DNA of 64,000 bases, taken from assembly GCF_022419205.1 (NCBI RefSeq), contig NZ_JAJOZU010000005.1, forward strand, positions 91,585 to 155,584, read 5' to 3'. Below, one piece after another: positions 1 to 11,940 of this stretch. The position numbers were made by a program, and so were the translations under genes. Position 1 is the first letter of the stretch. Every line of letters begins with the position of its first letter. Under the pieces are notes generated by a model that searched no databases, was not told the DNA's origin, and saw only the letters and a program-made list of their open reading frames with translations. The DNA comes from Thermomonas alba. Its GTDB lineage: Bacteria > Pseudomonadota > Gammaproteobacteria > Xanthomonadales > Xanthomonadaceae.

Positions 1-78
1 GTAGTGGATCAGCACCACCGCCCCGGTGACCAACAGCGTCGCCAGGGCGGCCAACGCATATCCGCCCAGGCCTTGCAT
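1..78 (-). CDS. N-terminus of a membrane protein (partial)
   Basis: An ATG at 78 on the minus strand opens 26 codons that run off the window edge. The translated start is a short Gln/Gly-rich stretch followed by a hydrophobic run rich in Ala, Leu and Val, as in a first transmembrane helix. It begins 23 bases after the prpC stop on the same strand, so it could be co-transcribed with prpC. No strong ribosome binding site precedes it. The family cannot be told from this fragment. It does not look like the start of acnD or prpF. Confidence 0.45.
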   Translation of the reverse strand, partial: MQGLGGYALAALATLLVTGAVVLIHY

Positions 79-101
79 TGGCGCCGCCGCGATCACCGCG
101 C

Positions 102-1253
102 TCAGCGCTGGTCGATCGGCACGAAGGCGCGGTCCTCTGGCCCGATGTAGTTGGCCGAGGGCCGAATGATCTTGCCGTCGATGCGCTGCTCGATCACATG
201 CGCGCTCCAGCCGCTGGTACGCGCGATCACGAACAAGGGCGTGAACATCGCGGTCGGCACGCCCATCATGTGGTAGCTGACCGCGCTGAACCAGTCGAGA
301 TTGGGGAACATCTTCTTGATGTCCCACATCACCGATTCCAATCGCTCGGCGATGGCGTACATCTTCATGTTGCCCTGCTCGGCCGAAAGCCGGCGCGCGA
401 CTTCCTTGATCACCTTGTTGCGCGGATCGGACACGGTATAGACCGGATGCCCGAAGCCGATGATGACCTCCTTGTTTTCGACCCGGCGGCGAATGTCGGC
501 CTCGGCCTCGTCGGGAGTTTCGTAGCGCTTCTGCACCTCGAACGCGACCTCGTTGGCGCCGCCATGCTTGGGCCCGCGCAACGCACCGATCGCGCCGGCG
601 ATGCAGGAATACATGTCGCTGCCGGTGCCGGCGATCACGCGCGCGGTGAAGGTGCTGGCATTGAACTCGTGTTCGGCATACAAAATCAGGCTGGTATGCA
701 TCGCGCGCACCCAGGAGGCCGGCGGCGGCGTGCCGTGCAGCAGGTGCAGGAAGTGCCCGCCGATGGAATCGTCATCGGTCTCGACGTCGATCACGCGCCC
801 GTTGTGGCTGTAGTGATACCAATACAGCAGCATCGAACCGAGCGAGGCCATCAGCTTATCGGCAATGTCGCGTGCGCCGGGGTGGTTGTGGTCGTCCTTC
901 TCCGGCTGCACGCAGCCGAGCGCCGATACGCCTGTGCGCATCACGTCCATGGGGTGCGCCGACGGCGGCAGCTCTTCCAGCACGGCCTTGACCGCGGCCG
1001 GAATACCGCGCAGCGCTTTCAGCTTGGCCTTGTATGCGGCAAGTTCGACGCGGTTCGGCAAGGTGCCATGCACCAGCAGGTGCGCGATTTCCTCGAACTC
1101 GCACACATCGGCCATGTCCAGGATGTCGTAGCCGCGGTAGTGCAGATCATTGCCACTGCGACCGACGGTGCACAGCGCCGTGTTGCCAGCGACGGTGCCC
1201 GACAGGGCGACGGACTTCTTCGGCTTGAAACCGGCAGCGGTGCTCTCGCTCAT
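102..1253 (-). CDS. prpC: 2-methylcitrate synthase PrpC
   Basis: This 383-residue citrate-synthase-family enzyme condenses propionyl-CoA with oxaloacetate to 2-methylcitrate in the cytosolic methylcitrate cycle. Visible family motifs are HEFNAS (His195), GPKHGGANE (His230), GFGHPVYT (His269) and the catalytic Asp320 in PNLDWF. These match short bacterial PrpC better than the longer GltA. The ATG at 1253 is chosen over an upstream in-frame start because AGGAG sits just before it and the upstream residues are not conserved-looking. It lies 34 bases after prpB, so prpBC are probably one transcript. No acnD or prpF follows within the window. Confidence 0.95.
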   Translation of the reverse strand: MSESTAAGFKPKKSVALSGTVAGNTALCTVGRSGNDLHYRGYDILDMADVCEFEEIAHLLVHGTLPNRVELAAYKAKLKALRGIPAAVKAVLEELPPSAHPMDVMRTGVSALGCVQPEKDDHNHPGARDIADKLMASLGSMLLYWYHYSHNGRVIDVETDDDSIGGHFLHLLHGTPPPASWVRAMHTSLILYAEHEFNASTFTARVIAGTGSDMYSCIAGAIGALRGPKHGGANEVAFEVQKRYETPDEAEADIRRRVENKEVIIGFGHPVYTVSDPRNKVIKEVARRLSAEQGNMKMYAIAERLESVMWDIKKMFPNLDWFSAVSYHMMGVPTAMFTPLFVIARTSGWSAHVIEQRIDGKIIRPSANYIGPEDRAFVPIDQR

Positions 1254-1287
1254 CGTGATGCTCCTGTGAAATCGAAAAACCGGGGAT

Positions 1288-2169
1288 TTACTTCTTCGCC
1301 GCGAACAGCGCATCCAGCCGCTGCTCGAAGGCGTGATAGCCGATGCGCTCGTAGAGCTCTTCACGGGTCTGCATGGCGTCGATCACATTGCGCTGATGAC
1401 CGTCACGGCGAATCGCCTCATACACCCGTTCGGCCGCCTTGTTGGCGGCGCGGAAGGCAGACAGCGGGAACAGCTGGATTGCAACGCCAACGCTGGCGAG
1501 TTCCTCCCGCGTGAACAGCGGGGTCTTGCCGAACTCGGTGATGTTGGCGAGCACCGGCACCTTCACCGCATCGACGAACCGGCGGTAGGTCGGAAGGTCA
1601 TAGGCCGCCTCCGCGAAAATGCCATCGGCGCCCGCCTCCACGCAGGCGATGGCGCGCTCGATCGCCGCCTCCACGCCCTCCACCGCGATCGCATCGGTGC
1701 GCGCGATCAGGAAAAACGCGGGGTCGGTCTTGGCATCGGCCGCCGCCTTGACGCGATCGACCATTTCCTGGAGCGGGACGATCTCCTTGCCGGGCCGATG
1801 CCCACAGCGCTTGGCCCCGACCTGGTCCTCGATATGGCACGCCGCAGCGCCGGCCTTGATCAGGCTCTTGATGGTGCGCGCGATGTTGAAGGCGCTGGGG
1901 CCGAAGCCGGTGTCGATATCCACCAGCAGCGGCAGGTCGCAGACGTCGGTGATCCGGCGGGTATCCACCAGCACGTCTTCCAGCGTGTTGATGCCAAGGT
2001 CGGGCAAGCCGAGCGACCCTGCGGCCACTCCACCGCCAGACAGGTAGATGGCGCGATACCCGGCGCGCTGGGCCAGAAGCGCGTGATTGGCATTGATGGC
2101 GCCGATCACCTGCAGCGGCGATTCGGCGGCGAGTGCGGCGCGAAAGCGCGCCCCGGCTGTTTGCGACAT
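1288..2169 (-). CDS. prpB: 2-methylisocitrate lyase PrpB
   Basis: This 293-residue enzyme cleaves 2-methylisocitrate to pyruvate and succinate, the last step of the methylcitrate cycle. It belongs to the isocitrate-lyase/PEP-mutase barrel family. The signature KRCGH (120-124, catalytic Cys122) is intact, and so are the metal-binding aspartates in VDIDTGFG (Asp84, Asp86) and the SGGGVAAG stretch near residue 45. Length is normal for PrpB. An AAGGAG-type ribosome binding site precedes the ATG. It is the first gene of a prpBC pair that begins after the mdh terminator. No prpR regulator gene is visible nearby, so regulation cannot be read here. Confidence 0.95.
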   Translation of the reverse strand: MSQTAGARFRAALAAESPLQVIGAINANHALLAQRAGYRAIYLSGGGVAAGSLGLPDLGINTLEDVLVDTRRITDVCDLPLLVDIDTGFGPSAFNIARTIKSLIKAGAAACHIEDQVGAKRCGHRPGKEIVPLQEMVDRVKAAADAKTDPAFFLIARTDAIAVEGVEAAIERAIACVEAGADGIFAEAAYDLPTYRRFVDAVKVPVLANITEFGKTPLFTREELASVGVAIQLFPLSAFRAANKAAERVYEAIRRDGHQRNVIDAMQTREELYERIGYHAFEQRLDALFAAKK

Positions 2170-2244
2170 GCGCCTCTCCTTGCAGAAAGCGTGATTTTAC
2201 CGCGCCTGACCCGGAAGCCTGGAAACAACCTCGCAGCATGCAAA

Positions 2245-2263
2245 CGCCGGGCAGGGCCCGGCG
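2245..2263 (-). terminator. Hairpin terminator after mdh
   Basis: A perfect 8-bp inverted repeat (CGCCGGGC / GCCCGGCG) with a 3-base loop lies 31 bases past the mdh stop. Only three U residues follow on the minus strand. It probably ends mdh transcription and separates it from prpB, but the short U-run makes it a modest terminator. Confidence 0.5.
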
Positions 2264-2293
2264 CTCGCAGCCACGTCATGATGGCTTTCTGGT

Positions 2294-3277
<984 letters not shown>

Positions 3278-3322
3278 GGACATCTCCGTGGTGCAGTGAA
3301 AGTGGAAAGGGTGAACGCCGAC

Positions 3323-4522
3323 TCATTGCAGCTCGGCGAAGAACTCCTGGATGCGCGCAAGACCCGGCGCCAGCTGCGGCGTCGGGCAGGTATAGCTGAT
3401 GCGCATGGCGTTTGGCTCGCCGAACGCCGAGCCCGGCACGCAGGCCACACCCTTGGCATCGAGCAGCGCGTTGCAGAAATCGACGTCGTTTTCGATCTTC
3501 ACCCCGGCATGCGACTTGCCGAACGCGCAGCGGATATCCGGGAACACGTAGAACGCGCCCTGCGGCCGCGGGCAAACCACGCCCGGGATCGCCGCCAACG
3601 CCGCCATCACCTGGTCGCGCTTGGCCTGGAACTCCGCGCACTTGGCCGCCGGCACGTCCTGTGGGCCGGTCAGCGCGGCGATCGCGGCTGCGGTGGTGAT
3701 CTCCGGCAGGTTGGTGATGTGGTTGGAGTTGAGCGTGGTGACGGCCTTGGCCACCGCTTCCGGGCCGGCCATGAAGCCCACTCGCCAGCCGGGCATGCCG
3801 TAGGTCTTGGACAGCGAGTCGATGAAGATCGTGCGCTCGCGCAGCTCCGGGCGGACCTGCATGAAGTTCACGTACTCCAGTCCGTCGAACAGCATCCGGT
3901 TGTAGATGTCGTCGGTGATGATCCAGGTGTCGGGATACTTCACCAGCACGTCGGCCAGCGCCGTGATCTCGGCGCGGGTGTACACCATGCCGGTCGGGTT
4001 GGACGGGTTGTTGAACAGGAACACCTTGGGCTTGGCCGCCAGCGCCGCCTCCAGCTGCGCCGGGGTGACCTTGTAATCCTGCGACGCCGGACACTCCAGC
4101 AGCTGCACCTGCGCGTTCACGATCTCCGCGATGTCCATGTAGCTGGTCCAGTACGGGGTCGGGAACACGATGGTGTCGCCCTCGTCCAGCAGCGCCTCGG
4201 CCAGGTTGTAGATGACGTGCTTGGCGCCGATGCCGGTGCTGCAGTTGGCGCGCGTGTAGCCGGTCAGTCCCAGCGCGTCCATGTGCGCGATGAACGCATC
4301 CAGCAGCGCGTCGCTACCGCGGTTGCTGCCGTACTGCCCGCTGTCCTTGGCCAGTGCCTCGCGCGCAGCGGCATACACGTGCTCGCCGGGGAGGAAGTTG
4401 GGGACGCCGATCGAGAAGCTGATGATGTCGCGGCCTTCGGCCTTCAGGCGCTTGGCCTTCTCGGCGACCTGCATGATGACACTGGGCTTGGCGCGGCTCA
4501 TGCGCCGGGCGAATCGAGGCAT
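3323..4522 (-). CDS. Class I/II aminotransferase, AspC-like
   Basis: A 399-residue PLP-dependent fold-type I aminotransferase. Seen in the sequence: NPSNPTG at 172-178, DDIY at 204-207, the Schiff-base lysine Lys239 in SLSKTYG and the phosphate-binding arginine in GWRVG (Arg247). These are typical of the aspartate aminotransferase subfamily Ib, which usually uses aspartate or related amino acids with 2-oxoglutarate. Exact substrate specificity is inferred only. The ATG at 4522 (MPRFARR) is chosen over a GTG five codons upstream that lacks a ribosome binding site. The gene leads the mdh-prp strand and is divergent from the secreted-protein operon at 4659. Confidence 0.88.
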   Translation of the reverse strand: MPRFARRMSRAKPSVIMQVAEKAKRLKAEGRDIISFSIGVPNFLPGEHVYAAAREALAKDSGQYGSNRGSDALLDAFIAHMDALGLTGYTRANCSTGIGAKHVIYNLAEALLDEGDTIVFPTPYWTSYMDIAEIVNAQVQLLECPASQDYKVTPAQLEAALAAKPKVFLFNNPSNPTGMVYTRAEITALADVLVKYPDTWIITDDIYNRMLFDGLEYVNFMQVRPELRERTIFIDSLSKTYGMPGWRVGFMAGPEAVAKAVTTLNSNHITNLPEITTAAAIAALTGPQDVPAAKCAEFQAKRDQVMAALAAIPGVVCPRPQGAFYVFPDIRCAFGKSHAGVKIENDVDFCNALLDAKGVACVPGSAFGEPNAMRISYTCPTPQLAPGLARIQEFFAELQ

Positions 4523-4658
4523 CGTGGGGAACCTCACGGACGTTGAATAGGGGCGGCTGGACGTGGAGACGAGCCGCCATTAGCCTGCAAAATCGTAGCA
4601 CAGGGGGCCCACCGAGCCGGCAGCCCGTCCATGGGTTCAGCCTTGCGAGGAATTGCGT

Positions 4659-5420
4659 ATGTCGCGCCTGATACGCCACTACCTGTCCATCCTGCTGATC
4701 TGCGTCTGCCTGCTGGCAGGCACCGCGCCGGCCCAGGCGCAACAGCATCCGGCCGTGGCCACCGACGCCCAAGGGCGACCGATCCGGATCCACGGGAGCA
4801 TCGCGATCATCGAACCCGATATCGAGCTCAGCCTGATCACCGCCGGCGGCCTGCAGGAGCCGCGCAAGGAGTGGTCCGATACGGCGCGCCGCCTCTACCC
4901 GCAGGCCGCCCATGCCCACCTGATCCAGGCCGGCGCTGTCCTGGCGCCGGATTTCTCCCTCCCCGATACCCTGGATCCCACCTCACATCTTGCGCAGCTG
5001 CTGCGGCTGCATGCCGCCGTGGCGCGCAGCATTGCGCTGTATTCCGCGCCCGGCAGCGTGCTGGCCACCAAGAAGGATCCGGCAACCGGCCGCCCGCGCA
5101 TGGACTGGACCCTCGGTCCCGGCGTCAGTGAACTGCAGCAGGCCACCGGTGCCGACTATGCCCTGTTCACCTATGTGCGCGACTCTTACACGAGCGGCGG
5201 CCGGGCTGCGCTGCGCACGCTGGCCTTGCTGGCCGGCATCGCCATGGGCAGCCCGATCGACATCGGCGGCGGCATGCAAATCGGCGTGGCCACCCTGGTG
5301 GATCTGCACACCGGGCGGGTGGTCTGGTTCAACCTGATCGCCAAGGGCAGCGGCGACCTGCGCAACGACGCCGGCGCGCGCGCCACGGTCGCGGCCCTGC
5401 TGCGGGACCTGCCGCTATGA
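4659..5420 (+). CDS. Secreted protein of unknown function
   Basis: A 253-residue protein that I do not recognise. The N-terminus has basic residues, a Leu/Ile/Cys-rich core and a probable signal peptidase I site (AQAQQ near residue 29), so it is likely exported. The mature part is mixed alpha/beta in look, with a hydrophobic Gly-rich segment around residues 185-205. The ATG at 4659 has GAGG eight bases upstream and is preferred over a TTG two codons earlier. It overlaps the M48 peptidase gene by four bases (ATGA), so the two are translationally coupled and may act on the same envelope process. Function is not assigned. Confidence 0.8.
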   Translation: MSRLIRHYLSILLICVCLLAGTAPAQAQQHPAVATDAQGRPIRIHGSIAIIEPDIELSLITAGGLQEPRKEWSDTARRLYPQAAHAHLIQAGAVLAPDFSLPDTLDPTSHLAQLLRLHAAVARSIALYSAPGSVLATKKDPATGRPRMDWTLGPGVSELQQATGADYALFTYVRDSYTSGGRAALRTLALLAGIAMGSPIDIGGGMQIGVATLVDLHTGRVVWFNLIAKGSGDLRNDAGARATVAALLRDLPL

Positions 5421-6598
5421 GCCGGCGACTGCAGCGCCGCTGGCTCCCCTGGTGGATGGCGATGGCCCTGGCATGGCCCATCGCCGGCGTGGCGTCGGGC
5501 GCTTCCATCACTCCGCTCCGCCCCGGCGAGACGCCGGCACCCGGAAGCCTGGAAGCCGAACTGTGGTACGGCGTGGAACGCTCCGAACGGGAGCTTCGGA
5601 ACGCACCCGTGGTCGTCCGCGACCCGGCGCTGAACCGCTATGTCCGCGACGTGGCGTGCCGGGTCGTTGGCGAGTATTGCCGCGATCTGCGCGTGTATAT
5701 CGTGGATGCGCCCTATTTCAACGCGTCCATGGCGCCGAACGGCGCGCTGGTGGTGTTCACCGGCGCGCTCTTGCGCATGCAGGACGAAAGCGAGCTGGCG
5801 CTGGTGCTGGGACACGAGTTCGCCCATTACCGGCAACGCCACAGCCTGCAGCTGTGGACACGCGCGCGGAAAACCTCCGCGTTTTCGTCCACCTTCACGG
5901 TCATGACCGGCTTCGGGCTGGCCGGCGACGCCGTCCAACTGCTGAGCGCCGCCAGCCTGTCCGGGTTCTCGCGCGACATGGAACGCGAGGCCGATCGGCT
6001 GGGCTTTGCCCGCATGGCCGCGCTGCACTACGACCCGCAAGCGGGGGTTCGGGTATGGACGCGCATGCTGCGCGAGGAGCAGGCCGACCACCATCGCCGC
6101 GGCAGTCCCGTGTTCGCCAGCCATCCGCGCACCGCCGAGCGTCTGCAGGACATCACCGCCGCCGCTGCGGCCACACCGGTCGCCGACCCGATCCGCCATC
6201 AGGCCGAATACCGCGATGCTGTGCGCCCGTTTCTCTCGGCCTGGCTGGACGCCGAGCTCTCCAAGCGCACCTATGACGCCTCGATCCAAGTGATCAGCGA
6301 TCGCCGCGCTGGCGCGCGTGAGGACGAAGCCGGCGTCCTCGCCTATGCGCTGGGCGAAGCCTTTCGGCGCCGCAACCAACCCGGCGATGCGGCCACTGCA
6401 GCCACCCTCTTTGCCGAAGCCATTACCCATGCCGGAGCGCCGGCCGCCGCTTGGCGCGCGCACGGCTATGCGCTGCGCGCGCAGGGGCAGCCACGGGCCG
6501 CCGCTGCCGCGCTGCGCGAATACCTGGCGCGCGCCCCCGAGGCCGACGACCGCGCCTTCATCGAACAAGACATCCACGCTCTGGAAACCACGCCGTGA
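5417..6598 (+). CDS. M48-family zinc metallopeptidase with C-terminal repeat region
   Basis: A 393-residue exported metallopeptidase. A signal peptide is visible at the start. The zinc site HEFAH is at 133-137, with the third ligand Glu191 in EREAD, as in M48 peptidases of the BepA/LoiP type. The region after residue 270 is helical and alanine-rich, resembling TPR-like repeats. Family members carry out proteolysis and quality control in the periplasm or at the outer membrane. It overlaps the upstream secreted-protein gene (ATGA) and the downstream lipoprotein gene (GTGA), which indicates a three-gene operon. The native substrate is unknown. Confidence 0.9.
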   Translation: MSRRLQRRWLPWWMAMALAWPIAGVASGASITPLRPGETPAPGSLEAELWYGVERSERELRNAPVVVRDPALNRYVRDVACRVVGEYCRDLRVYIVDAPYFNASMAPNGALVVFTGALLRMQDESELALVLGHEFAHYRQRHSLQLWTRARKTSAFSSTFTVMTGFGLAGDAVQLLSAASLSGFSRDMEREADRLGFARMAALHYDPQAGVRVWTRMLREEQADHHRRGSPVFASHPRTAERLQDITAAAAATPVADPIRHQAEYRDAVRPFLSAWLDAELSKRTYDASIQVISDRRAGAREDEAGVLAYALGEAFRRRNQPGDAATAATLFAEAITHAGAPAAAWRAHGYALRAQGQPRAAAAALREYLARAPEADDRAFIEQDIHALETTP

Positions 6599-7173
6599 AT
6601 CGCGCCCGCCCGCTGCTCGTATCTCTGCTCGTGCTCCTGCTGGCTGCCTGCAGCGGCGGTCAGCGCCTGCAACGGGCCGGGGATACCACCGCCCTCGATC
6701 TGCAACTGACCAGCGCCCTGGACTGGACCCGCATCCGTCAGCCGCGCTCCGAACTTTGGACCATCGACGGCCCGGATCTCAATCTGCTGCGCATCTACAG
6801 CCGGATCCGCCCCGGCGAACATGTTTTTCAGCGGGCGCGGCGGCGCGCATCGCAACCGGACGGGCCGTGGTTCCGGCCCGACATGCGCGCGGACGAACTG
6901 CGCGATCTGGTGCTGGACGGCCTGCGCGAAGAGGGCGCAGCACAGATCGACTCCGACCGCCTACGGCCGCACCGGTTCGGCGACGTCCCCGGGCTGCGCT
7001 TCGATTTCGCCATGAGCAGCCCGGCAGGATTGCGCTACCGCGGGACCGCCGCTGCCGCCGTGCGCGCCGGCCAGCTCACCGTCGTGCTCTGGTACGCGCC
7101 GGCCGAGTACTACTACGGCCGCGACATCGACGCCGTGAACCGGATGCTGGACGGCCTGCGCTTCACGCCTTGA
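6595..7173 (+). CDS. Predicted lipoprotein of unknown function
   Basis: A 192-residue protein starting at a GTG that overlaps the stop of the M48 peptidase gene by three bases. The N-terminus is a short basic stretch, a leucine-rich core and a lipobox LAAC with the lipidated cysteine at position 19, so it should be a membrane-anchored lipoprotein. The rest has no motif that I recognise. Position and overlap suggest that it works with the peptidase. A longer in-frame reading beginning inside the peptidase gene is rejected because it would bury the signal sequence. Confidence 0.8.
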   Translation: MNRARPLLVSLLVLLLAACSGGQRLQRAGDTTALDLQLTSALDWTRIRQPRSELWTIDGPDLNLLRIYSRIRPGEHVFQRARRRASQPDGPWFRPDMRADELRDLVLDGLREEGAAQIDSDRLRPHRFGDVPGLRFDFAMSSPAGLRYRGTAAAAVRAGQLTVVLWYAPAEYYYGRDIDAVNRMLDGLRFTP

Positions 7174-7191
7174 GCACCCGGCATCGCGCAC

Positions 7192-7686
7192 TCATGGCGA
7201 CAGGATCTTGTTCCACTCGGCCACGCGCTCGGCCTTGGCGGCCAGCGCCGCCTCGGCATCGCCCTCGATCGTCACCGACTGGATGACATCGCCCTGACGC
7301 ACCGCATCCACCACGTCCATTCCGGACACCACCTTGCCGAATACGGTGTGCCTGCCGTCCAGCCATGGGCATGCGACGTGGGTGATGAAGAACTGGCTGC
7401 CGTTGGTGTTGGGGCCGGCGTTGGCCATCGACAGCACTCCACGCTCATGGCGCAGGCCATTGCCGGTCTCGTCCTCGAAGCGATAGCCGGGACCGCCGCG
7501 GCCGCTGCCTTCCGGGCAGCCGCCCTGGATCATGAAATCGGCGATCACGCGGTGGAAGTTCAGCCCGTCGTAGAAACCATGCCTGGCCAGATTGACGAAG
7601 TTGGCCACGGTCAGCGGCGCCTCGGCAGCGGCCAGCTCCACGCGGATCGTGCCGCGGTCGGTATTGAAATTGGCGATCAGGCTCAT
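7192..7686 (-). CDS. ppiB: Peptidyl-prolyl cis-trans isomerase B (cyclophilin)
   Basis: A 164-residue cytoplasmic cyclophilin that catalyses proline cis-trans isomerisation. It has the length of E. coli PpiB. Core motifs are intact: [15 protein letters not shown] near residues 44-58, [16 protein letters not shown] around 87-102 and the [11 protein letters not shown] segment near 109-119. There is no signal peptide, in keeping with a cytosolic form. It converges with the lipoprotein gene, 18 bases apart, and is divergent from typA. Confidence 0.93.
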   Translation of the reverse strand: MSLIANFNTDRGTIRVELAAAEAPLTVANFVNLARHGFYDGLNFHRVIADFMIQGGCPEGSGRGGPGYRFEDETGNGLRHERGVLSMANAGPNTNGSQFFITHVACPWLDGRHTVFGKVVSGMDVVDAVRQGDVIQSVTIEGDAEAALAAKAERVAEWNKILSP

Positions 7687-7727
7687 TGCTGTTCATCTCC
7701 GGGGCCCGGACGGGCGCATGAACCCGA

Positions 7728-7733
7728 TATAAT
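7728..7733 (+). promoter_or_regulatory. Putative -10 box for typA
   Basis: A perfect TATAAT lies 73 bases upstream of the typA start in the ppiB-typA divergent region. No convincing -35 hexamer is seen at 16-18 bases distance, so the assignment rests on the -10 alone. An overlapping TATTAT on the other strand could serve ppiB. Confidence 0.4.
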
Positions 7734-7806
7734 AGCCGGCTTCCCTACTCCCACCGCGCGCGCCGCCAGCCGATCGACCGCCGGTGCGGCCTCCACGAGT
7801 CCCTCC

Positions 7807-9654
<1,848 letters not shown>

Positions 9655-9717
9655 TCTTCCGCGCCGCACGTCGCGTCCGTCTCTGCGACAATCGCGCCAC
9701 GCGCCAGAGAGGACGGC

Positions 9718-10191
9718 ATGAGCCATAGCTCGCACTACAACCCGGATCCGCACGCGCATCCGGGCCTGCACGCGATCGCCGTGTTCGAGGCGTTCAAAGG
9801 CCTGCTGGCGCTGGCCTCGGCCAGCGGCCTGGCCTTGCTGGGGCCGGAGCCGATCCGCCGTTTCATCCTCGAGCTCACCTGGCGGCTGCACCTGCACCCC
9901 GAGCGCGGCCCGATCGCGCATTTTCTGGATGCGATCAGCCGCAGTACCGTGCACCTGACCGCGCTGATCCTGCTCGGCTATGCCGCGGTCCGCTTCGTCG
10001 AGGCCTGGGGGCTGTGGAAGGTGCGCGCCTGGGCCTCGTGGCTGGGCGTGGTATCGGCGGCGCTGTACCTGCCGCTGGACGTCGGCGCGATCTTCCGCCA
10101 CCCGGGCTGGCTGTCGGTGGCGGTCCTGGTCATCAACCTGGTCGTGGTGTACGCACTCACGCGCGACCTGCTGCGCCGGCGCCGGCACTGA
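9718..10191 (+). CDS. DUF2127-family membrane protein
   Basis: A 157-residue integral membrane protein. A His-rich N-terminus (MSHSSHYNPDPHAHPGLH) is followed by about four hydrophobic segments and a basic C-terminal tail. The pattern HAIAVFEAFKGLLAL, LLGYAAVRFVEAWGLW and YLPLDV is characteristic of DUF2127 proteins, whose function is not established. AGAGAGG-like purines sit before the ATG. It lies between typA and the amidase on the same strand without overlap, so operon membership is uncertain. Confidence 0.82.
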   Translation: MSHSSHYNPDPHAHPGLHAIAVFEAFKGLLALASASGLALLGPEPIRRFILELTWRLHLHPERGPIAHFLDAISRSTVHLTALILLGYAAVRFVEAWGLWKVRAWASWLGVVSAALYLPLDVGAIFRHPGWLSVAVLVINLVVVYALTRDLLRRRRH

Positions 10192-10261
10192 CCGCCCGCG
10201 CTTGCCCGCGGGCGCTGCCTGCGCAATGCTCCGGAAGTTGCCCACGCACCGGAGCCCGCCC

Positions 10262-11887
10262 ATGCGCCACCTGCCCCTCGCCGCCGCGCTGACACTCGCC
10301 CTGGCCGCCTGCCAGCCGGCCTCGCCCCCGCCGGCCGCGACCGCGGCCACGAGCGCGAAACCCGCACAAACGGCCGCACCCACGTTCGCCTTCGAAGAGG
10401 CCAGCATCGCCGACCTGCAGGCGAAGATGTCCGCCGGCACCCTGACCAGCCATGCGCTGGCGCAGGCCTATCTCGACCGCATCGCCGCGATCGACCGCGC
10501 CGGCCCCGCGATCAACGCGGTGATCGAGCTGAACCCGGATGCCCTCAAGGAGGCCGATGCGCTGGATGCCGAGCGCAAGGCCGGCAAGATCCGCGGCCCG
10601 CTGCACGGCATCCCGGTGCTGCTGAAGGACAACATCGACGCTACCCCGATGGCCAACTCCGCCGGCTCGCTGGCGCTGGCCGACAACCGCCCCAAGACCG
10701 ATGCTTTCCTGGTGGCGAAGCTGCGGGCGGCCGGCGCGGTGATCCTGGGCAAGACCAACCTGTCGGAATGGGCGAACTTCCGTTCCACCCGCTCCACCTC
10801 CGGCTGGAGCGGGCGCGGCGGACAGACCAAGAACCCCTACGCGCTCGACCGCAATCCCTGCGGCTCCAGCGCCGGCACCGGCAGCGCGATCGCCGCCAAT
10901 CTCGCCGCGGCCGGCATCGGCACCGAGACCGACGGCAGCATCATCTGCCCCTCGGCGGTGGCCGGGCTGGTCGGGATCAAGCCGACCGTCGGCCTGGTCA
11001 GCCGCAGCGGGATCATCCCGATCTCGGTCTCGCAGGACACCGCTGGCCCGATGGCGCGCAGCGTGGCCGATGCCGCCGCGCTGCTGACCGCGATCGCCGC
11101 GCCCGACCCCGCCGATCCGGCGGCCGCCGAACGCAAGGACCCGACCCCGATCGACTACAGCGCGCACCTGAAGGCCGACGCGCTCAAGGGCGCGCGGATC
11201 GGCGTGGTGCGCAAGCTGACCGGCTACCAGCCGGATACCGACGCCGCGTTCGCGGCGGCGGTCGCCGCGCTCAAGGCCGCCGGCGCGACCGTGGTGGATG
11301 CCGAGATCCCCACCTTGGGCCAATGGGACAACGACGAGCTGCAGATGATGCTGTACGAGTTCAAGGACGGCTTGAACCGCTATCTAGCCAGCGCCAACAC
11401 ACCGCATAAATCGCTGGCGGCACTGATCGAGTACAACAAGGCGCACGCCGCACAGGAAATGCCCTACTTTGGCCAAGAGCTGTTCGAGCAGGCGCAGGCC
11501 AAGGGGCCGCTGACCGAGCCGGCCTACCTGGCCGCGCGCGACAAGGTGCGCCGCCTGGCGGGGCCGGAAGGGATCGATGCCGCACTGCGCAAGCAGCACC
11601 TGGATGCGCTGATCGCTCCGGCGATGTCCCCGGCCTGGCTCACCGATCCGATCAATGGCGACCATTTCATCGGCGCCGGCTACGGCGCCGCCGCGGCCGC
11701 GCGCTATCCCAGCCTGACCGTGCCGATGGGCGAGGTGCACGGGCTGCCGGTCGGCATCGTGTTCATGGGCAGCGCGTGGAGCGAGCCGCGCCTGATCGAG
11801 CTGGGCTATGCCTTCGAGCAGGTCACCCGCGCGCGCAAGCCGCCGCGCCTGCTGCCGACGGTGCCATTGCCGCCTGCCGCGAAGTAA
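10262..11887 (+). CDS. Amidase-signature-family lipoprotein
   Basis: A 541-residue amidase-signature hydrolase. The catalytic Ser-cisSer-Lys triad can be placed as Lys122 (LLKDN), Ser202/203 in CGSSAGTG and the nucleophile Ser226 in TDGSI. The N-terminus has a lipobox LAAC (Cys17) followed by a Pro/Ala-rich linker, so the enzyme is probably exported and lipid-anchored, unlike the cytosolic GatA. The substrate cannot be deduced; family members hydrolyse amides or peptide amides. The ATG at 10262 begins the signal peptide. It converges on the DAHP synthase gene. Confidence 0.9.
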   Translation: MRHLPLAAALTLALAACQPASPPPAATAATSAKPAQTAAPTFAFEEASIADLQAKMSAGTLTSHALAQAYLDRIAAIDRAGPAINAVIELNPDALKEADALDAERKAGKIRGPLHGIPVLLKDNIDATPMANSAGSLALADNRPKTDAFLVAKLRAAGAVILGKTNLSEWANFRSTRSTSGWSGRGGQTKNPYALDRNPCGSSAGTGSAIAANLAAAGIGTETDGSIICPSAVAGLVGIKPTVGLVSRSGIIPISVSQDTAGPMARSVADAAALLTAIAAPDPADPAAAERKDPTPIDYSAHLKADALKGARIGVVRKLTGYQPDTDAAFAAAVAALKAAGATVVDAEIPTLGQWDNDELQMMLYEFKDGLNRYLASANTPHKSLAALIEYNKAHAAQEMPYFGQELFEQAQAKGPLTEPAYLAARDKVRRLAGPEGIDAALRKQHLDALIAPAMSPAWLTDPINGDHFIGAGYGAAAAARYPSLTVPMGEVHGLPVGIVFMGSAWSEPRLIELGYAFEQVTRARKPPRLLPTVPLPPAAK

Positions 11888-11900
11888 GTAGGCCGGAAAT

Positions 11901-11940
11901 GGCCTGACGCGCCGCCGTATGCGACGGCGCGCCTCAGGCC
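11901..11940. terminator. Shared hairpin between converging genes
   Basis: A long nearly perfect palindrome: GGCCTGA pairs with TCAGGCC outside, and a 10-bp GC-rich inner stem has a 4-base loop. It lies between the amidase and DAHP synthase stops and includes the latter's stop codon. It lacks a clear U-tract, so it may act as a bidirectional transcription block or a 3' end stabiliser. Confidence 0.5.
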
